Below are positions 1-12,829 of a DNA stretch of 64,000 nucleotides, piece after piece. Under the pieces are notes generated by a model that did not search any database, was not told the DNA's origin, and worked only from the letters and a program-made list of their open reading frames with translations. This stretch comes from Epiperipatus broadwayi (taxonomy: Eukaryota > Onychophora > Udeonychophora > Euonychophora > Peripatidae). A program made the position numbers and the translations under genes. Where the stretch lies: assembly GCA_028023455.1 (NCBI GenBank), contig JAQFVV010012670.1, forward strand, positions 372,001 through 436,000, in the 5' to 3' direction. How positions within the stretch are numbered: position 1 is the first letter of the stretch; each line of letters opens with the position of its first letter.

Positions 1-572
1 CCATAAATAAAAAACTTCCTATATTTTTAGAAATGTTCAATTCTAACATTATTAATTTGTGATACTAATCAGTATTGCTCCAGGAATAGAAATATGTTCT
101 TAACAATATTCCTAAACTTATTTGAATTAATACGATATGTAATGATCATTCTATTGAAATATATTTTAAACTGTGTTCTACACTGATTTTACATATAAAA
201 CCTTAACCTTTTTCTTCTTATATTTGTTAATCACAAATTATAATTTCTTATAATCTTATCTCCTTTTCCATGGCTTAATAACAACATTTAACTGCTTAAA
301 CTCCATGAGCACTGTGGGCGCTCGTTGTAGTTCATTTGTTGAAGTTCGGTTTTCTTTTTGAAATTATGGAAAAACTGTAAGGACTATGCATGTGCCTATA
401 CCATAATTCTCTTTGTTGTTTTTTTCTCTTTCCATAGGTAGTAGCCATTTTACTCTACAATAAAAAATAAAGTTTTTATTAATTTTTTTGTGAATAACGT
501 CAATTGTTTTTTTTTCTTTTTTTTTCACACTTTGTTCAATTATACAGAAACAAAAGTACATAAAAGAAATAA

Positions 573-800
573 ATGGGAAATATGGCCTCCAATACGAATT
601 ATTCTAGCGACGATCAATTTGCCCTGTCTAAGCCCTTTGAATCTGATAATGAGAGATCTAGAAGAATATTTTTTGTCATCGTCATACCAATAGACCAGGC
701 CCGTCATCTCGTAACCGTGATGTTCGTCCAATCATAACCTGTGAACCGTTAAATGTGGAGAATTTCACTAAAACTCCAGGTCTGAAGTTTTCTATAATAG
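573..800 (+). CDS. Candidate 5' coding exon, frame interrupted
   Basis: An ATG in a good animal start context (AAATGG) opens a frame beginning MGNMASNTNYSSDDQ, rich in charged and small residues, unlike the surrounding AT-rich noise. The frame stops at TAA 739. From about 680 to 800 a neighbouring frame is open through PSSRNRD, VRPIITCEP and FTKTPGLKF, and ends at a strong splice donor (AATAG then GTGAGT at 801). The two frames meet at a run of six T near 670, so the break could be a one-base homopolymer difference, a sequencing error or decay. I recognise no family. Base composition is clearly richer than its surroundings. It could be the first exon of a gene continuing with large introns, or a pseudogene. 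Confidence 0.35.
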
Positions 801-1783
801 GTGAGTATTCAATTTTAGTTTTTTTTTCTTATGTTATTCGATAAAAAACTTTTATCAACTATTATTGAGGAAACAAACAAATATGCCAATAAAGAAAAGT
901 GTATGCGTGATTGGATGAATGTCTGCCTTTCTTGGGATGGCATTAGGAATTTCTAGCAATATGTTTGTATATAATGCAATTTTTTTTTTTATTCTGTTTT
1001 TACTAATTTTTGTTTTACTAACTTGGTTTTCATTGTTTTTGTTTTACTAATTTAGTTATTTGTTGTTCTACTAATTTTGTTTTTTACTAAACTTCATTTT
1101 ATATTTTATAGGCATATGACTGCCTGATTGCCTTCCTTATTAGAATTTTATAACAGCTTCATTATTGATTAATTTTTCCAATTGGTAAACAAGATCTGAA
1201 ATGAATTATGTTTTATTAATAATAATATTGAATAATATGAAATATTTTGCATATTTATATTAATTATATGAACAGGTATGCTTCTCTGGAAGACATATCT
1301 TGAAAGAAGTAGAATATAAACATTTTTTTTTATATAAATATCTGCCATAGAACCTTTTTAGTAATCATTGACTGCCTATTGAAATGAGAAATTTTTTCAT
1401 ATTCTAAATTTGTAAATTGTTTTTTGTGTTGGCAATGATTATTCAGTATGATGATGATGTTATAAACAAGGTTGGTTTATCCAAAGTCTAAAATCAAAAT
1501 AGTGCACCTTGTTTATCAGGCTTTTGAGTTTTCCCATAACCATTAGCAGAACTTTCATGATGCATACATATACACCACTTTTATAATATACATATATCTG
1601 TACCATGATGATGATGATGACATTTTATTTTTTTATTACATTTATAATGGAAAGTAATAATATTTCCAGTTCCTTCATTATTTTTGCATTCTGATAAAAT
1701 TTTATTTTTTATTTTTTTTATCTTTTATTAGGGAGAACATTTTTTCTTCCAGGCGCCTTGACAATTTGCAACATTTGGGGTAG

Positions 1784-1848
1784 AAGATAAAAATGAAGAA
1801 CTCTTAGAGGAACATTTTTGGAGATTGAAAAGCTATGGATTATCTCAG
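1784..1848 (+). CDS. Candidate second coding exon
   Basis: A short open stretch reads EDKNEELLEEHFWRLKSYG and ends exactly at a consensus donor (CTCAG then GTAAGA at 1849). Its charged amphipathic composition looks coding. A strong polypyrimidine acceptor lies at 1741-1752 (TTTTTCTTCCAG), but from 1753 all three frames meet a stop before 1800. A weaker acceptor (GGGGTAG) at 1783 would join the single leftover base of the upstream exon in phase. Function unknown. Either the weak acceptor is used or the gene is broken. No further exon is recognisable downstream. Confidence 0.3.
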
Positions 1849-4800
1849 GTAAGACTTATATATGTTTAGAAAATTTTTTTTATGAGGAATACAAAGAAAT
1901 TATCACTGATGATGTAATTTGAATTTTAGTTAATGTTAATTTCTTAATTATGAACAAACAATAAAATAATACTTATTTCGGATGTGAAAATTTCTTTTTT
2001 TCCTTATTTTTTATATAGTTATCACTATTTATTTTATGCTTGTTTTCCTTCGTTTTTCTAGTTTCTAGCAATATAATTGTTTTTGTTCTAACATAATTAA
2101 AACTGAAGTTATTGTGAAAATTGTGTCTCAGGCCAATATTTTAAAAAACTCAATACGGCGGCTTAGTCCCAAGCAGTTAAACCCCATTATCAACATATAT
2201 TTATTTTTTTGTAATACTTTACGCATTATCTTTATTCCTTCATCACCTATACTAATCAGCATAAACTTATTTCAGGATTATTAATTATAAAATTATTTCG
2301 TTTTTGGTTCTATGACTCCATTGCCTTTGCCATAAAAAATACTCTCATATCTTCTACACTTCTCATCTAATGAGTCACCCATTTTAATACTCCTCCTATT
2401 GAATTCTGATATTACTTTTTGAATCAAAAAGTTTTGATATAAACTACGAACTGCATAGATATACTCAATTCTAGAAAAACAAAATCCTTAACCGATTAAC
2501 AATTTGACATTTTCTTTTGTTCCATTTGGTGAGAGTTGTTGAAAAGGCTCAATCTTTACTAATATAAAAAGTTTTTATTTTATACTGAAACTCAATAAGT
2601 TGATCTTGATTTATTTTTCATTTAATTTTATAAATGAACGATATTCTAAAAAACAAATCACATTCGACACTTTTAGATATTTTCAAACGTGACTTGAAAA
2701 TCAAGCAATGTACCAGACATATAATCAATCAAGGAAGTGTAAACACTCAGAAAACAAACAAAATGTTTACGTTTTTTTTTTAATGAGAATGGATGAAGAT
2801 AGATATATGATAGATCTAAGTATTGTTTTTAAAATCGGATATTTCTTTATAATAATTACAACATTGGAAAGATTTTAACATCATGTTGATTGTGACAGAT
2901 GACATAATAAATGCTGTCATTTTCATTCATTGTATTACAGTTAATAATTAATTTTTATTTCTAAAAATAAAAGATTAATGAATAAATTGAAAATTTATAA
3001 CTGTATTTCTTTTTGTTTTAAATAATAATCAACCAATTAGTGTGTAAAACAAATCAAAAATATTTTATAAATAAGCAAAAAAAAAAAAAAATCACATTTT
3101 ATTTATACCAAAATCTTTTGAAAACTTGATCAGAAAGTAATTTCCCAGAAGGTATTTTGTTCTGCATCAAACCATGTGATATATTTTAGATCTAAGTCAA
3201 CTATCCAAAACATACTGCCTTCTTCAGATTTTTTCCAAATAAAATGTCAATAAAAGCACTATGAAAAAAATTATATTATTTAAAAAATCACAAATGAACA
3301 AGGAATGTTTCATAATGACAGGGAAAAGAAGAAAACTAATAATTGGATTCATCGAGAAATGTTGAACTGAAGACTATTAGTTTTTTGAAAATAAAGATAA
3401 GCAATGATTAGTTTGAATAAAAAAAAATTTTTTGTTCTTGAAAGTTTTGATACTGTAAAAGTAATTAAAACTATTGAAGATTCTATTATATCTGTAGATA
3501 TAAATAATTTCAATCAAAACATTCAATAAAATGACAATATAAATCATGGATTGCTCTACGTTTTTTTAATGCAAATTCTTTAAAAAATAATATGTTTAGT
3601 CAAACATTTGTTGAAAATCCCTTTGGAGTTTTTTCCTAACCTTGACTTTATCAGTCGTTCATCTATGTAATGATCCAATTAAACTGATCTTATGGGAAAA
3701 TTTAATGAATATTAAAAATCTTATTTAATATAAATGAAGTTAATTAATTTATCACAATAAATAAGTTAAATCATTAATACAATTGAAAATATTATGCAAG
3801 ATAAACAAATACTCAAACATAAAAGTTTGCAAGTAAAAAAAAAAAATTAAGTGAGATTTGATATTAAAAAAATAAATCATTCGAATGTGATATTTTTAAG
3901 GACTTATAATATTACTAAAGATCGCTACAAAAATATAATCAGTACTGAAACAATGTTTCATTGCCAAAGCAATTGGAAGAAACAGAAATAACAATAGGGG
4001 CTTAAAATAGTTACTTTTCTTGGGATAGTTACTTTTGTCAATATACAATCAAAGCACACTTAAATTGATTAGTAAGTTAAGTCAGTTAGAATATTACAAA
4101 AATAAATTCAATATATATTTTGTGTGTGTGTGTATGAAAATAATTGGTACAAATATTGATTCTAAAATAGAAAAATAAAATACATTTTATTATATTCATT
4201 AAATATTAAAAAAAAATACGTATTGATTAAAAAGTTAATTATTCTAATCAAAGATGATTTTTATGCAGATAAACTTCTAAAAAAATATATTTGCATAAAT
4301 TTGCATTGCAGTTAACCATTTACTTTAATTACAATATGGCTATGACTATGAGGGCTATGTTCCTCGAAAGCGCTCAGCCACACTTATCCATATTTATTTT
4401 GTAGTATTTTTGTATTATTGTAATATATAAAAAATTTAGAAAAATTCAGCTTTGTGTGTGTGTGCGTCTTTAGTGCAAATCATATTTATATAAAAGAGAA
4501 AGTCTAAATTGTTTAGATCAAAATTTTGGAGACTAGTAAAAGTATATAGATATTAAAGAAAAAATATTTTAATTATGGATTGACAAAATAATTTTTATGA
4601 TTTTTTTATTAATTAAAAAACTCTTCTATGCTTATTTGTATTTAAGAATTAATTAGAGTAATTAGTAAAAATACAAATTAATACCCATAGATAATAAAAT
4701 TCTTAGAAAAACCTGGAAAAAAAAGTGCCTGGTTAAATAAGATTTAAATAAGCAGAGTTTCCATAAAATTCTAGCTTAAAAAGGAAGTGTATCAGTTCAA

Positions 4801-5848
4801 TGTCTTTCCAAATTATTTATATGCATTAATTGTAACAGCAGCCTATTTAATGTGGAAGAATAGAAAAAGTTTGATTTCCCCAAATTTCCTGAGGAATGCC
4901 ATGAAGCAAATCCTAAATACCAGCAACCTACAAAATGCAAAGACAAAATCAAATTTCTATTGTCAGAACACTGTATCTAAATACAACTTCAAGAAAATGA
5001 CTAATTTAAAATTTTTTATGATGACTATAATAAAATGTGAAAATGAAAATTCCACATAATCTGAAGCCTCATCATTACTCAAAATGAAAAAAATATACAA
5101 TTACATATATGTGAGCCTAAAAATGTAAAGATATTTGTACTTATTTTGACATATTAAAAACTCTAAATAAATGAAAATGAAGTCCACTCTCTCTAAAATC
5201 AATCATAAAAATATTGTTAGTTTTAAAATTAAATTTTCTAGGAATATTTTTTAAATCTATAAATGTATTTCTTTAATATGAAGATTTTTTGTTTAAATAT
5301 TTTTTTCTTATTATTGAATTACTTAAAAATTAAAAGAAAAAAAAGTTACACTTGCTCAGCTATCTAGTTTATCATTTAAAATTTTGATGTCTTAGAAAAT
5401 TATTGAGGTTAAGCACATATTTGTATATATGATTCCTATGCTACATATATTAAAAGAAAAGATTTTTATTACTATTGTGAAATTTAAGCATAATATACAG
5501 TACATTATAGATAAATTAAAATGTTTGTTCTAAAAACATGGAAAAAGATGTTTAATAATTAAGGATTGAATGTTTATTTTATATTAATACATTAAGGTAA
5601 GAATATCTATACTTGTGTGTTTGAGTGTGCATTTATTTCCAGGACACAGATAATTATAAATATTGTTATGAGACTTACATGAATAAAATGATTTTTTTGA
5701 AAAATAATGGGAATAAATCCTCTCATAAGGCAGCATTTTCTGACATTTTTCTTTGTCTCACACATCAACACAAATTATATGATAAAATAATTATTACTTA
5801 TCAGAAAATAATAAATTTGACTTCATTTGATAGATATTTTTATTTACT
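1849..5848. other. AT-rich non-coding stretch, probable intron
   Basis: About 4 kb of AT-rich sequence with poly-T/poly-A runs and short TG tracts (near 4120 and 4452). Short open frames here show no family motifs, no codon structure and no conserved residues, so I do not call them genes. If the two upstream exons are real this would be intron. Confidence 0.5.
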
Positions 5849-5976
5849 ACTAAAATAAATTTTAAATGTTCACATTGTTTCTGTAAATATTTAAAAAAAT
5901 GAGATCGTAATCACTAAAATAAATTTTAAATGTTCACATTGTTTCTGTAAATATTTAAAAAAATGAGATCGTAATC
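5849..5976. repeat. Perfect 64-bp tandem duplication
   Basis: Two identical 64-bp units lie head to tail (5849-5912 and 5913-5976), both starting ACTAAAATAAATTTTAAATG and ending GATCGTAATC. I see no difference between the units, so the duplication is recent, or was produced by slippage or assembly. Confidence 0.95.
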
Positions 5977-6783
5977 AAAACAAAGAGTTTACAGGTCATT
6001 GTTTCTAGAAAGATTATTTTCAGTTTACAAAATCAATGAAATATTTCTTATTACTTTTAAAAATCCAAACGAATATTTATTTATTTCTCTTATATCTAAT
6101 GAATTATGCCTTTAAAAGTTTACATTTTTTGAATATTTATTGCAAAATTGTGATATTTTCATACTTGTAAGTATAAGTAGATTGCTTACATAGAAGCTAT
6201 CTTGTAAATTGCTTCAGGCCATGTTTACATTCACTGCTAATATAATGTTATATTTTTGAAAATAAAGTATTTCAAGTCAAAATAAGTTATTAATAATTTA
6301 TATTTCTTGATATCCAATAAACATGGTGTATAATTACTTTTAAAAAAATATCTAAAACTAATAAATTTGCAAATAAACATGTTTTTGGTCATTGAAACTA
6401 TTTTCTTTAAACAATGTCATAAAACACCGAATGTTTTACAGCCTTGGCAACAGACAATGGCTGAACATGCCAGGGTGAGGCTTGTCTATTGTAAAAGCGG
6501 AATTTTTAATTTCCCGCCTTCTACCCTAATTTTTTTAGCAAAATTTCTATATAATAAAATATACCGTTTTACATACATTTTAACTTATAATACTTATGGA
6601 AAAATTCAACAGGGGCAAATTGGCCAGAAGGCAAATTTCTGTTACCCTGAAGTTATAATTGGGTTAAATGATTAGGAAAATATTTATTTATGTGGACACT
6701 TAACTTCAGAATGAAGTATCAAGTTAAACTTTATAAAGAATTATACATTGACACAAAAATAGTAATATAAAAAGTTATTTTGC

Positions 6784-6819
<36 letters not shown>

Positions 6820-7409
6820 AAAGTAGTATTTTAAAGTTAAGTATAAAAGATGTGAGATAATGGTCACAATTAAGTAATAATAAGAATGCAACAGTCAGTA
6901 AAAGTTAGTTTCTAAATAGATCTATTTGGGATGAAATATTCATTCAAACAGAGATGTTTTGGATGTAATAATTAACAGTCAAGAATTAGATATATCATTG
7001 CTGGTCTAATTATTGGCACATGATTTCTAGCACAGTATATGACATCTAAATATAACAAATAATTAGTGGCTACGAAGATTATAAAAATTTTCATAATTTG
7101 TTCTAGGATGGAAAGTTTAATGTTTAAAAATGCTTAAAATAGCATTAATATGGTTTAACATATAATATTTAAATAAATGTTAATATATATGTCATGTTCC
7201 ATCAATACACACAGTTTCATGAAAGTTAGGATTATAAAATATAAATATGAAATAAAAACTAGATCTACTAAAGATTATGAAGAGATAGTAAGATTATTGC
7301 CATCGAAGATAAAGCTTTATCAAAAACAGTAAATTTTATTCAAATGAAAATATATTATAAATGTGCTAGTTAAAAATTTTTTGTATTCATACAATATTAA
7401 TATATTAAT
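5977..7409. other. AT-rich non-coding stretch with TG microsatellite
   Basis: No gene recognised. A (TG)n microsatellite sits at about 6792-6820. Around 6430-6520 there is a short higher-GC patch (GCCTTGGCAACAGAC, TTTCCCGCCTTC) inside a 102-codon open frame that shows no family motif. It may be a fragment of an old repeat. Confidence 0.5.
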
Positions 7410-9022
7410 AAGTTGGGTACCGATTTAGAGTGCACTCACTACCATTCTGAATTCTAAGAGCTGTCCAAAACCACCGCTGACATACAAGCGATAAATGACA
7501 TGAATAATCCATATGGGGTCACTTAGATGTGTCAGCAGTGGTTTTGGGTAGTCCTTAGAATTCAAAATGGTGGTAAGCACAGTCTAAATACTAAAAACAT
7601 AACGTCTAATATACATATTTTATTACAATAATGACGGGGCAAAGTGCCAAAATATGCTAGGAAAACATGTTTTTGATGACACAAAGTATCACCCAAAACA
7701 TGCAGAACTCTAATCAAACCAAGCTTATAATTTTGAAATACTAAAAGCTTATAACTTCTAAAATATGAATTTTATTATAATATATACCCATAAGCACATG
7801 TTGAAATAACGTAAAATTGATCATATCAAGCTTATAATTTGAAAATTAAAAGCTTTTTAAGTTCTAAAATACAAATTTTATTACAATATATGCCCATAAC
7901 CATATGAAATAAAGCATATTAATTTTACAATTAACCAGATTTTTTCTTGCTAGAAAAAAACTCTGATATTGCATGCTTCCTTTGTTCCATGTAGTTAGAA
8001 GAAAAAAAATGGAGATAAGAAAAAATAGCATTGTTCACATTTGATCTCCTGATGTGGATATTGGATCTGCATTTGATCACTTGAGGTTCTTACACACTCT
8101 TGAAATTGATACCAAATCTATATATCTTTTTACATAATTTTCTATTTATTAACACCGAAGTGACTTTTACCATCAACAAATAAACACAGGAACATGTTTA
8201 AAAAAATATTTATAGATTTTAATAAAAATTTGTTATTTCAAATGTAAAAGAGGTATTAGATTTTAAATAAGATAAACACTTACTTTTTACCATCAGAAGT
8301 AGCATTAGTATCTTTGAAAAATTTAATGAATAAATCTCTCTCATTTAGATTCTTTTTATCTATCTGTCAGTAAATAATAACATGTGAGAAATAAAACACA
8401 CAACATTACTAGCTTTGGTAAGAAAAAAATCTGATTTATTATTTATTTTTTAATTGTAAAATTAATATTATTTTCTTTAGACAATTATTCTTTCAACTAA
8501 TATTAAGATAAAATCCGATTTATTATTAATTGTAGAATTAATATTCTTCGGCAGTTGTTTCTATGTTTATTTAATATTTATGTTATTTCAACATGTGGTT
8601 ATAGACCTATATTGTAATAAAATTTGTATTTTATAAGTCATAAGCTTGGTTTGATTAATTTTACATTTATTGAACATGTGGTTTTTTAATTAATATATGT
8701 GTCCATTATTTTTTTTTCATTTACTTTTTCTGTTTAATTATTTTAAATTTATATTTTAAAAATTATAAACTTTTAATATTTCAAAATTTATTTATTTCAT
8801 TTTTTATATTTTAGTCATGTGATTTGATCAAACATAGTTGTATGAAATTTGCACTTTAATTTTTTTAATTGATATAAATTTGATTTTGTAACAAATGATC
8901 ATATCAAGTCCACATGTGGGTTATTCAATGTCATTTATTGCTTGAATGTGTCCGCAGTGGTTTTGGTTGGTCATTAAAATTTAAAAGGACTGTGAGCGGA
9001 CTCTAAATCAGTACCATAATAT
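7410..9022. mobile_element. 1.6-kb fold-back element with long inverted ends
   Basis: The left end (about 7415-7520, containing ACCGATTTAGAGTGC, AAAACCACCGCTGACA and CGATAAATGACAT) matches the reverse complement of the right end (about 8915-9020, containing TGTCCGCAGTGGTTTT, GCGGACTCTAAATCAGTACC and ATGTCATTTATTGC). That gives about 100 bp of imperfect inverted repeat. A second inverted copy of the end motif lies just inside, at 7524-7595. The interior is AT-rich and itself partly inverted: motifs such as CCAAGCTTATAATTTTG near 7720 recur in reverse near 8640. No transposase frame is seen. It is probably a non-autonomous fold-back type DNA element. Confidence 0.75.
7718..7912. repeat. Two imperfect ~105-bp tandem units in the fold-back element
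   Basis: Two consecutive units share AAGCTTATAA, TTTTATTACAATATAT and CCCATAA. Each runs from an AAGCTTATAA motif to the CATATG/CACATG just after CCCATAA. Similar motifs occur inverted at about 8585-8690, making them subterminal repeats of the larger fold-back element. Confidence 0.7.
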
Positions 9023-9407
9023 TATGTCTTTTTTTTTTTAATCTGTTTGGTATAGTCTATTATTTAGAAGCAAACCTGAAATGGAGAACAAATCATCCAA
9101 TGAAACTAAAAAAGCAATACAGAGCTAAAATATAAATACATCTATATTATGTGGAAATCTCTCTGCTTAGGTAGATGGCTTAAGGTAATGAATCACATTT
9201 AAAGTCCACACATATTCTTTATTAACTTTCTTGTTATATGACGACGATTGATCGTTTGGGTTATATTCATAGAACATGAATCAAACTATGCTTAATGATA
9301 ACCCAGCCTCATTGAGACTGTTATATAATACGTATAAATAAAGAACATAGAAAACTTTGTGGTATTTAAAAAGAGCAGATCTAGTATGTGCTAATTCCTG
9401 AATAAGA

Positions 9408-9518
9408 GTTGAAACTGTTTTCACTAAATTTTTAGGACTTTATTCTTTAAACAATAAAAATTGAATGTTGAAATTGTTTTTGCTAAATTTTTATGACTTG
9501 ATTCTTAAACAATAAAAG
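9408..9518. repeat. Imperfect 59-bp tandem duplication
   Basis: Two units start GTTGAAACTG (9408) and GTTGAAATTG (9467) and share CTAAATTTTTA, GACTT and AAACAATAAAA. Divergence between them shows the duplication is old. Confidence 0.8.
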
Positions 9519-10734
9519 GTGGATGATTATAATATGAAATGATTAATCATTAAAATGGCATAATCAAATTTTAATACTTTCATTGAATTTATATACTGTA
9601 TGTTTTTTTATAAACTTAACAATATCTGAAATCACTGTTTTCACAAAGCTTGCTACTTATAATAATACTCTTAAGTTATTTTCTATATCCCATTATTGAA
9701 AGTTAAAAGAAACATTCAAATTTCTTACACAACTTCTCTTTTTGCCCTTTATAAACAATTTTATTATTGAAATTTATTTGAACAATTATTTATACTAGAC
9801 TAAATATCTACAGAATCATGAAGGACGATTTAGAAAGATACTGCAGTAGGCACCAGATGCCACTTATCTGCCCACCAGTGTTACTCTGGCCCAGTTTCAT
9901 GATAAAGCCAGTCCAGAGCTAGCGATTTAAGCATCTTTCAGTTTTTAGATTGTATAATCTCATTACATATAAATAATTATTTAACTTTCTTGTTTTTTCT
10001 TGGCAACATATGCAAATGTAGACTTTAGCTAACAGTCCACTTATAATCAATAGCATAAAAATGTTTTCCAGTCGTGCACTCTTAAACCTGATTTAAAATA
10101 ATCCAGCAATTCTTTGAATACAGCGTTTCTTAAAAAAAAGACCATTCTATTTTAATGATATTCTATTAATTAAGTGATCCCAGCCACCTGATAGGCTTAT
10201 AATTTTATTATTTTTGCTCAATTCTAAATACAATCATTATGCTTTAATTTTGGTTCTTACTTCTTTCAGTTCAGATTTCATTTTCCTAACTATTCAATTT
10301 TACTTCATTTTAATCATTAATAAAAAAATAACTTCTTTATGCATTGTGGATTTTAAATTTTTATTATACTCGGGGGGGGGGGGGATTACTAATATATTCT
10401 GATAGCGTCTAGGTCTGAACTAAAGTTAAAACAAGATAAGGTGCAGTTTCCATTATTATTGCTGAAATTTTGATATTTATGTCTATTTTTGAAGAAAAAC
10501 AAAAATTAAAAAAGTTACATAATGAAAATCAAGAAATCAATGAAATACTGAAAAAATAAATAAGAAGTCATTAAGTGTTAAGATGCTTTGAAAGATACAA
10601 CTGGAAAAAAGAAAGAAAATGGCAAACGTGGGCCTCTTAAAAAATAAGAACTAAGGAGATTGATAAAGAACGTTGAAAAAATAGTACCTTCCTCCATTAG
10701 ACTAGTATTCATCATTATTTTCAATCATTACAGG
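9519..10734. other. Non-coding; one G homopolymer
   Basis: No gene recognised. A G run sits at about 10371-10384. A GC-richer patch at 9822-9930 (GCACCAGATGCC, CTGGCCCAGTTTC) has no clear identity and may be a repeat fragment. Confidence 0.45.
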
Positions 10735-10915
10735 ATTAAAGTCGCTCCAAGTTCAATCCACCTTCTCTGATTTCTAACCTCTCTTCTCCACACCACCCCA
10801 GAACACTTCCTTATTTCATTCATCCATCTCAAATGTGGTCTCTTTCTAGGTCTTTTACAATCTCTTGGAATCCAGTTTACGATTTCAATTACTAGTATCA
10901 TTTCTTCTGTGGTAA
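10735..10915 (-). pseudogene. LINE reverse transcriptase C-terminal relic
   Basis: The minus strand reads RPRKRPHLRWMNEIRK followed by a tryptophan- and arginine-rich segment (VVWRREVRNQRRW). This is the pattern of the tail region of RTE/CR1-like non-LTR retrotransposon ORF2, where GRPR-x-RW-x-D(D/E)I-(R/K) and a W-x2-x-A-x-(D/N)R-x-W motif follow one another. It is a short isolated fragment without start or upstream polymerase, so it is a decayed, 5'-truncated insertion. Assignment to LINE rests on the motif pattern; the clade is not settled. Confidence 0.6.
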
Positions 10916-12779
10916 GATAACTTTTTAATTAAATTTGAAGAAACCAATAGAAATCAACATTTGCTCATCCAAGTGTTTCCTAATATTCTACTTGTAATAT
11001 TTTTATATTTGAATAATCATATAAAAACCTCTTTTTTATTTTCTCTTTTCATATAGCAACAACAAATGAATTTAAGCTGAAGGTACAATTTAAAAAAAAA
11101 AAAGATAATATACTATATAGTTTAATGAACCATGGAAAGCACACTAACAGTTTACGTAACAAATTCATTAACAGAATGAATGCTTTTTCTAGCAGCTTTT
11201 AGTAATGCAAAGGCGGATCTAATGGTTAATAAAAATTATTTGGATCAGACAATTAAAAAAAAACGTGCACACTGATATCATTTTAATTGATTGTTGGTAC
11301 TTTCTAAAATGAATTGTAAAACTAAACAATTATGAGCATAATAAGATTAGAAAAAATTAAGAATGCACTTTTTTAAAAAAAAAAACAACAACTATCAGTT
11401 AAATATTTTTACTAAGTATCAATTCATATCAATCCACAGTACTAAATGTTTCAAAAATTGTAAATTATATTGTGAAAAGTAAAACAGCTTTTAAATAGCC
11501 CACTGTAGCATAAAGGCTCCTTTAACAGTCTTTCATAGATGAATAGTAAAAGAGAAGGTACAATCAGGTTTGCTAATGGGGGTGGGGGTAGTAAGAGTTT
11601 GGGTCACCCTTGTTTTAATTGCGTGGATAAGAATATCTAGATACTTATTTAAATATCAATATTAAATGATTAAGTGGATTGGCTAAGGACTAACTATAAA
11701 ATAAAATAAAAATTTCTTAAGACTGATTAAAATTTGGAACAATTTTCAAGTTTTTTTACTCGACCCGGATTCGAATCCAGATTGAATGAATGGTCATATA
11801 CGTCGCTACTTTCAAATCTCCTTAAATTTAAAACAATATGTATGCAATTCGTTTAAAATTGAAGCAAATAAAATTAATATTTTTATATATAATAATGACT
11901 AATAATTTTTGATTAGACTATATATTCTCACAAACACATAAGGAAAAGAAGCGGGAAATGGGACATCAATTAATATCGACATACAACTACTTAAAGCAAG
12001 TAAAGTAAATGAAATTCAACACATCACGGTTCTCAGTCTATATCATAACAAAGCAAAACATAGATATATTCGAAAGATGCTAATTTATATCAATATAGTT
12101 AAGATATTACAATTACAAATATCTTTCAAAAATTATTGATATTGAAGTATTTTTATTTATTACTTTTTAATATAAAACAATTTATAATTTTTTTTGTATA
12201 CAGTACACATTTAATAAATATACAAGAAAACTAACTAAATATGTCTATAAAACAATAGAAAGTATAAAATTGTCTTGAAAAAAATTTACGTCACAGAATA
12301 TATACTCACAAAATTTCCAAACTTTTTTTTTTTTTTGGGAAAAAAACTTTTAAGAATGAACAAGTCAAATAAAATTAATGGAGTATAAAGAGTCTAAAAG
12401 TCATTCATGATTCATAAATATTTTTCAAGGTCAAAATCATGTTTCGAAAATGTGAAAAAAATCCGATATTGATATTTTTTTTCTTTCCACGGCAAATCAA
12501 ACAGCAAAATAAACTTATGATTATACGAAAAGCTATTTTGTCTATTTTAAACTAGTTGTACGAGACATTATATACACACATATTAAAAACCTGCTCTCTA
12601 CTTTTTAATCAGAACAATAATGGCAAAACTTCGTAAATTTCATTAAATAAGACAATTTTACTTTATAAAATTTAAAACTTGACGATGAGATGTCTGAATT
12701 AAATGAAAAATATACACGGTATATCTAAAATCAACTTTTAAATGTTAAAAATAAATTCTTTTAAATATTCGGATAAAAA
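10916..12779. other. AT-rich non-coding stretch
   Basis: No gene recognised. Near 11755-11790 a short TTCGAATCC-type sequence resembles a tRNA B box on the minus strand and may be a very old SINE remnant. Confidence 0.45.
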
Positions 12780-12829
12780 AAGAAATGTATAGATATTTTC
12801 CAGTGTTTGGTTTAGATTCAAAACAAATC

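Noticed and set aside
6367-6675. 102-codon open frame, plus strand
   Set aside because: Length is within chance for this region; no family motif. Only a short patch is GC-richer, probably a repeat fragment.
9822-9940. Possible exon or ribozyme (CATGAAACTGGGCC on the minus strand)
   Set aside because: No open frame with splice sites, and no CTGANGA core before the GAAAC.
10371-10384. G-run as G-quadruplex or regulatory site
   Set aside because: A single homopolymer run like others in the window (12.95, 44.56, 62.96 kb), most simply slippage.
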